Below, one piece after another: positions 59,979 through 64,000 of a stretch of DNA of 64,000 nt. Below the pieces are notes generated by a model. The model was not told the DNA's origin. It searched no databases and worked only from the letters and a program-made list of their open reading frames with translations. Both the position numbers and the translations under genes were made by a program. This stretch comes from Aridibacter sp965216195 (GTDB lineage Bacteria > Acidobacteriota > Blastocatellia > Pyrinomonadales > Pyrinomonadaceae): contig OZ244151.1 in NCBI GenBank assembly GCA_965216195.1, forward strand, positions 3,410,001 to 3,474,000, in the 5' to 3' direction. Every line of letters starts with the position of its first letter. Position 1 is the first letter of the stretch.

Positions 59979-62900
59979 TTTCCTCCTAGCATCTTCTCCA
60001 CAATTCCATAACTAGCATCAATCGCTTCACCCAGTTTTTCCGGCTCAGTGCCGCCACCTTCTGCCATATCGGGTTTGCCGCCGCCGCGACCGCCCACGAT
60101 CGGTGCGATTTCCTTGATGATACTTCCGGCTTTTATTTTGTCGGTCAAATCTTCCGAAACGCGGACGACAAACGAAACTTTTCCATCGCCCTTATTTCCG
60201 ATGATCACCACGCCGGATTTCACCTTTGCCATCATCGTATCCGATAGATGCCGCATTCCGCCTTTGTCCAAATCCTCGACCGATTTTGCCATCACCTTAA
60301 TACCGCTAACGTCTCTAGCCTCATCGCCATTGTCTGATGACGCACCAATTGCTCCGCTCGCGATTTTCAGTTTTAGCTCATCAACTTCTTTACGTTTTTG
60401 TTTCAGTTCGTCCTGCAATTTAGCGATTGCGTTTGGCATGTTATCGCGCTGAGCATTTAAAACGCTTAAGGATTCGTCAATCAGAACCTCGTCTTCGCGA
60501 AAACGCTTGAAAGCATCAAAGCCCGTAATCGCGCGGATTCGACGTACGCCTGAGGCAATTGCTTCATCAGACGTGATTTTAAATGAACCGATATCACCCG
60601 TTGCTGACACGTGTGTCCCACCGCAAAGTTCTTTTGAAAATTCGCCACCGCCTACGCTAAGTACGCGAACTTCCGATCCGTATTTCTCGCCAAACATCGC
60701 TACCGCGCCCGAACTCATCGCTTCTTCAATCGACATCAAATCGGTGTTTACGGTCTCATTTGCGAGAATTACGCCATTTACCAAGTCTTCGATCTCTTCG
60801 AGCTCCATATCAGACATGGCTTGATAATGCGTAAAGTCAAAACGCAAGTAATCCGGCGCAACTACCGAACCCGCTTGCTTTACATGCGTTCCCAAAACCT
60901 CTTTGAGCGCCGCGTGAACGAGGTGCGTCGCCGTATGATTTCGCCGGGTCGCATCGCGTTTTGGGGTATCAACATTTGCTATGACAGTATCGCCAACTTT
61001 TATCGAACCGCTCTTAACTTTCAATTTATGAAGCGTAATTCCGGGAATTGGGGCGAATGTGTCGAGAACAATCGTGTCCGTAGCCCGACCGTCAGGGAGG
61101 GCACCCTCGCTTGAGCCCGCGCTCACGCTTGGGCTACTGACACCGATCAACCTCCCTTTGTCACCCACCTGTCCACCAGCTTCCGCATAAAAAGGCGTTT
61201 CGTCCAGAACGATCAGTCCTTCTTCTCCTTCGCTTAACTGCTCGACGCGATCATCACCTCTAACAATGGCGAGAACGTTTGCGTCTTCGACCTCGGTCGT
61301 TTCATAGCCGCGGAAGTTTGAGTTGATGCCTTGACGCTCAAGCGCTTTATATACTGGATTGATCTTTTCAGCTTGCTGGGTTTCGCCGATGTTCTCTTGA
61401 GACTGAAGTTTCTTGAGAGCATCGTCAAAGTGGGTGTTAAAATAATCCTCTCGGTATTGGATTTTAGTAACTTCCTCCAATTTCAAACGGATAAGGTCCC
61501 TCGGAACGCCGTAGGTGTCATAAAGCCTAACCAAATCCGAAATTAATCCAGCGGGAGGGGATTCAACCATCTCTAGGGCACCTTTAGTGTAATCTTCATT
61601 CTGCAGAATTTCCTTTACAGTTTTTATGAACCCTTCCTGCCCGCCAAGCTTCTCACTCAATTCTTCAGGAAGGGCGCTACCGAATGTTTTGGCTAACTCG
61701 GGGTCGTCAAACATTTCAACTATTTTGTCAGGGTTTTTCAGGAACCCCTTGAATTGCTCTAAATCCGGAAGAACTTCGAGTTCCTTTTGTAGATCGAAGA
61801 TCGGCTTTGTTGGGTTGGATTCAAACTCCGATAAAATTTCATTCAATTTTTTCAACCCAACCGTCAAAGTATTCCCAAATCTTTCTTCCTCCAGACGAAC
61901 CATCTTCCCAATAAACTCTTTTTGACTTTCGAGTTCGGGAAATACCTCTCTCATGTGTTCAACTACGAAGTTGCACACCTTATTAAAAAATAAACCTTCA
62001 AAGCCAAGATGCTCTCTGCCGTGATAGATTGCCCGTCGCATAATTTTCCGCAGGACATAGTTTCTGCCTTCGCTGCCGGGCAAAATTCCGTCAGCAATCG
62101 CAAACGCCGCGGCTCGCGAGTGGTCCGCGATTACACGCATTGCAAAGCCCTCCTGAGAATCATAGGAATAATTCTTACCGGAAAGCTTTACAACAAAATC
62201 AACGATCGGTCGGATAATATCGGTGTCGTAAACGTTATCCACGCCTTGTAAAACAGCTGTAAACCGTTCAAAACCCATCCCGGTATCAACAGAAGGTGCT
62301 GGAAGATTTGTAAGATTGTAGCCTCCATTTCCGTCTTTCGAACGATCAAATTGCATAAAGACGAGGTTCCAGATTTCCATCGTCGTATCGCCTTCTTCGT
62401 TATTTACTAAATCGGGACGATTTTTTTCCGGATCATTAGGGCCGTCGCCTCCGTAATAGTGAATTTCCGAAGAGGGTCCGCAAGGTCCCGTGTCGCCCAT
62501 TTGCCAGAAATTATCTTTTCTGCCAAAACGCAAAATTCTTTCGGGTTTTGCTCCTGCTTTTTTCCAAAATCCTTCGGCTTCCGTATCGGCAGGAACTTCA
62601 TCGTCGCCTTCAAAAACCGAGAACCAAAGGCGTTCTTCTTCTAAGCCGAGTTCGTTAACGAGAAAATCCCATGCAAAATTTATCGCTTCTTCCTTGAAAT
62701 AATCACCGAACGAGAAATTACCTAGCATTTCAAAAAATGTGTGGTGGCGGGCGGTTTTGCCAACTTCGTCGAGGTCATTGTGTTTTCCACCCGCCCGTAT
62801 ACACTTTTGCGATGAAACGGCTCGGGTGTATTCGCGTTTTTCGTTACCAAGAAAAACGTCCTTAAACTGATTCATTCCCGCGTTTACAAAAAGCAATGTC

Positions 62901-62998
62901 GGGTCGTTTGACGGTAAAAGAGGGGAAGAATGCACGGGCCTGTGTCCGCGCTTCTCAAAATACTCGATAAATCTTTGTCTGATTTCGCTACCTTTCAT
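59975..62998 (-). CDS. alaS: Alanyl-tRNA synthetase, unusually long
   Basis: A 1007-residue AlaRS (family about 870-880). The catalytic core has SSPLLPSNDPTLLFVNAGMN and ADHSRAAAFAIADGILPGSE. The editing domain has HTATH near 690 and LCGGTHVSATGD with its zinc ligands, and the C-terminal part has GGRGGGKPDMAEGGG. The extra length comes from two places: an acidic helical insert of about 95 residues (390-485) before LVRLYDTYG, and a 20-residue Ser/Gly-rich stretch (621-640) encoded by a palindromic element. Both insertions keep the frame and lie outside the active sites, so the enzyme should work. Confidence 0.96.
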   Translation of the reverse strand: MKGSEIRQRFIEYFEKRGHRPVHSSPLLPSNDPTLLFVNAGMNQFKDVFLGNEKREYTRAVSSQKCIRAGGKHNDLDEVGKTARHHTFFEMLGNFSFGDYFKEEAINFAWDFLVNELGLEEERLWFSVFEGDDEVPADTEAEGFWKKAGAKPERILRFGRKDNFWQMGDTGPCGPSSEIHYYGGDGPNDPEKNRPDLVNNEEGDTTMEIWNLVFMQFDRSKDGNGGYNLTNLPAPSVDTGMGFERFTAVLQGVDNVYDTDIIRPIVDFVVKLSGKNYSYDSQEGFAMRVIADHSRAAAFAIADGILPGSEGRNYVLRKIMRRAIYHGREHLGFEGLFFNKVCNFVVEHMREVFPELESQKEFIGKMVRLEEERFGNTLTVGLKKLNEILSEFESNPTKPIFDLQKELEVLPDLEQFKGFLKNPDKIVEMFDDPELAKTFGSALPEELSEKLGGQEGFIKTVKEILQNEDYTKGALEMVESPPAGLISDLVRLYDTYGVPRDLIRLKLEEVTKIQYREDYFNTHFDDALKKLQSQENIGETQQAEKINPVYKALERQGINSNFRGYETTEVEDANVLAIVRGDDRVEQLSEGEEGLIVLDETPFYAEAGGQVGDKGRLIGVSSPSVSAGSSEGALPDGRATDTIVLDTFAPIPGITLHKLKVKSGSIKVGDTVIANVDTPKRDATRRNHTATHLVHAALKEVLGTHVKQAGSVVAPDYLRFDFTHYQAMSDMELEEIEDLVNGVILANETVNTDLMSIEEAMSSGAVAMFGEKYGSEVRVLSVGGGEFSKELCGGTHVSATGDIGSFKITSDEAIASGVRRIRAITGFDAFKRFREDEVLIDESLSVLNAQRDNMPNAIAKLQDELKQKRKEVDELKLKIASGAIGASSDNGDEARDVSGIKVMAKSVEDLDKGGMRHLSDTMMAKVKSGVVIIGNKGDGKVSFVVRVSEDLTDKIKAGSIIKEIAPIVGGRGGGKPDMAEGGGTEPEKLGEAIDASYGIVEKMLGGK
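61080..61137. repeat. Palindromic element inside alaS (gtagccc...gggctac)
   Basis: It begins gtagccc and ends gggctac, with smaller GC-rich inverted pieces inside (ggaggg/ccctc near 61097-61108). It is translated in frame as residues 621-640 (SSPSVSAGSSEGALPDGRAT) between GDKGRLIGV and TIVLDTF. Related AlaRS have only a short turn here. The composition differs strongly from the surrounding alaS. Confidence 0.75.
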
Positions 62999-63089
62999 AA
63001 ATACACCACTTAAGCAAAAGGAAATTCTAACACGAACAAAACAGCGATATGTAATCTTAGTTTCGTCTTCAGGTTAGAATGATAGTGTA

Positions 63090-63626
63090 ATGAATTTAAT
63101 AGTACGGACGATCAAGCCAAAAGACTTTAAAGCCGCTTATCGGCTACAAAGCGAATATTTAGATTCGGAGATGTTTGAAGAGTTTGTCCATCGCGTCGAC
63201 GAGAATCCGGAATTATATTTAATCGCGCTTGATGACGCTAAGGTAATTGGCGTGTGTTATGGAAAGGAGCATAGACATCTCGATTCAACGGCAGTTTTGG
63301 AAGGGATTGCGGTAAATCTTAATGAACGCCATGGTTATGCGAGGAAGGGCGTAGGTTCGAAGCTACTTGAACATTTTAAGGGGGCGGTCAAAGAAATTGG
63401 TTTGGGAAGAGTGAGCGTCGGATCCGCTGAAGATCCTAAGGTCGAACATTTTTACCTGAAAAACAGGTTCAAACCGAAAGAGCTTGTTGCGAAAGATGAA
63501 AAAGGCAACGATATTTCTCGAGTATCGATAGGTGATTACGAGCTAGGGAAAATCGAGCGCGAGAGGCTCAGGAAACGGCTCATCGCCAAGGAGATCATAT
63601 TCATCTTTGACATCGAACTCGATTGA
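63090..63626 (+). CDS. GNAT-family N-acetyltransferase
   Basis: A 178-residue protein. The acetyl-CoA site is recognisable as VLEGIAVNLNERHGYARKGV followed by GSKLLEHFKGAVKEIG, with a C-terminal FYLKNRFKPKELV strand-helix. Start MNLIVRTIKPKDFKAAYRLQ is typical. The acceptor (amino acid, amine or protein) is unknown. It is divergent from alaS by 91 nt and followed closely by a secreted-protein gene in the same direction. Confidence 0.88.
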   Translation: MNLIVRTIKPKDFKAAYRLQSEYLDSEMFEEFVHRVDENPELYLIALDDAKVIGVCYGKEHRHLDSTAVLEGIAVNLNERHGYARKGVGSKLLEHFKGAVKEIGLGRVSVGSAEDPKVEHFYLKNRFKPKELVAKDEKGNDISRVSIGDYELGKIERERLRKRLIAKEIIFIFDIELD

Positions 63627-63668
63627 AGCTCTGCAAAAAGCCTCCAAGCTTATCGTCATTTATTCGAT

Positions 63669-64000
63669 ATGAGGAGTAAAACTTTAATACTTTTGATCGT
63701 CGTTCTGGGTTTGAGTTTGACGAGCACCTACGCTCAAACTGAGGATTTCGTAAAGCAAATTCGTAAAGATGTTGGAAAAATCAACAGCTCGATCCCAAAA
63801 TACGAGAAGGAAACAAAACTCGTTGAAGGGATCTCGCTTGAAGGAACCCAGGCGACCTTTTATAGTTCGCGATACGGTTTACGAAAGATCGAAGCGGATA
63901 TGTATGGCGAAACTTTTCGTGCGAATGCCGCCTTCTATTACAAAAATAGTGAGCTGATTTTCGCGTTTTTTGAGATGAATCGCTACGATACACAGGTTGG
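63669..64000 (+). CDS. Secreted protein of unknown function (3' end outside window)
   Basis: An open frame from ATG 63669 to the window edge, at least 110 residues. It starts MRSKTLILLIVVLGLSLTST, a signal peptide ending TYAQ, and continues EDFVKQIRKDVGKINSSIPK and AAFYYKNSELIFAFFEMNRY. No family is recognised. The start follows 42 nt after the acetyltransferase stop, so they may be co-transcribed. Confidence 0.75.
   Translation, partial: MRSKTLILLIVVLGLSLTSTYAQTEDFVKQIRKDVGKINSSIPKYEKETKLVEGISLEGTQATFYSSRYGLRKIEADMYGETFRANAAFYYKNSELIFAFFEMNRYDTQV

Overview
This window most resembles a Gram-negative acidobacterium, probably class Blastocatellia. That is inferred from gene content only. It carries three large TonB-dependent receptors with carboxypeptidase-regulatory-like N-termini (Oar type), two paralogous secreted zincins of the DUF5117/DUF4953 type, large DUF11/GEVED surface proteins, a SufBCDSU Fe-S operon and many intergenic palindromic repeats. 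Codon use looks balanced to mildly AT-rich. I recognised no rRNA, tRNA, CRISPR array or intact transposase.

Layout. 1-7172 (+): the 3' part of transketolase, a ParDE-like toxin-antitoxin pair, a secreted esterase of the PHB-depolymerase type, a Nudix plus metallo-beta-lactamase fusion, a DUF1287 lipoprotein and the tRNA t6A enzyme TsaC. 7445-22530 (-): an envelope module made of a giant ECF sigma factor fused to a zinc-finger/transmembrane/extracytoplasmic region, followed by two tandem [TonB receptor - zinc metalloprotease] cassettes that look like an old duplication. 22531-24935: a serine beta-lactamase-fold hydrolase between 62-bp inverted repeats. 25039-34188 (+): an Rrf2 regulator and the genes sufB, sufC, sufD, sufS, sufU and a truncated haemoglobin. 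Small membrane, methyltransferase, cupin and DUF4160/DUF2442 genes are interspersed, and hairpin repeats of three families sit in most junctions. 34266-37963 (+): a membrane protein of unknown function, a TetR regulator with two palindromes, an SRPBCC protein and a MenC/NAAAR-type enolase-superfamily enzyme.

37974-51887 (-): a 14-kb probable operon for surface proteins. In transcription order it encodes a small membrane-anchored DUF11-like protein, a 671-residue DUF11-type secreted protein, a 1859-residue protein with DUF11/SdrB-like modules and a C-terminal outer-membrane barrel, and an 1844-residue P-domain/GEVED/DUF11 protein. A clear sigma-70 promoter and a leader of about 170 nt precede it. 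52246-64000: an MBL hydrolase, a third TonB receptor with a good intrinsic terminator, CtlX-type amidinohydrolase, aldehyde dehydrogenase, an unusually long AlaRS with a palindromic repeat inside its reading frame, a GNAT acetyltransferase and the start of a secreted protein.

The most notable points are the sigma/anti-sigma-like fusion next to duplicated receptor-protease cassettes, a 97% identical 239-bp tract shared by two otherwise diverged receptors, the surface-protein operon, the inverted repeats around the beta-lactamase-fold gene, the palindromic element translated within alaS, and several hairpin repeat families in gene junctions.
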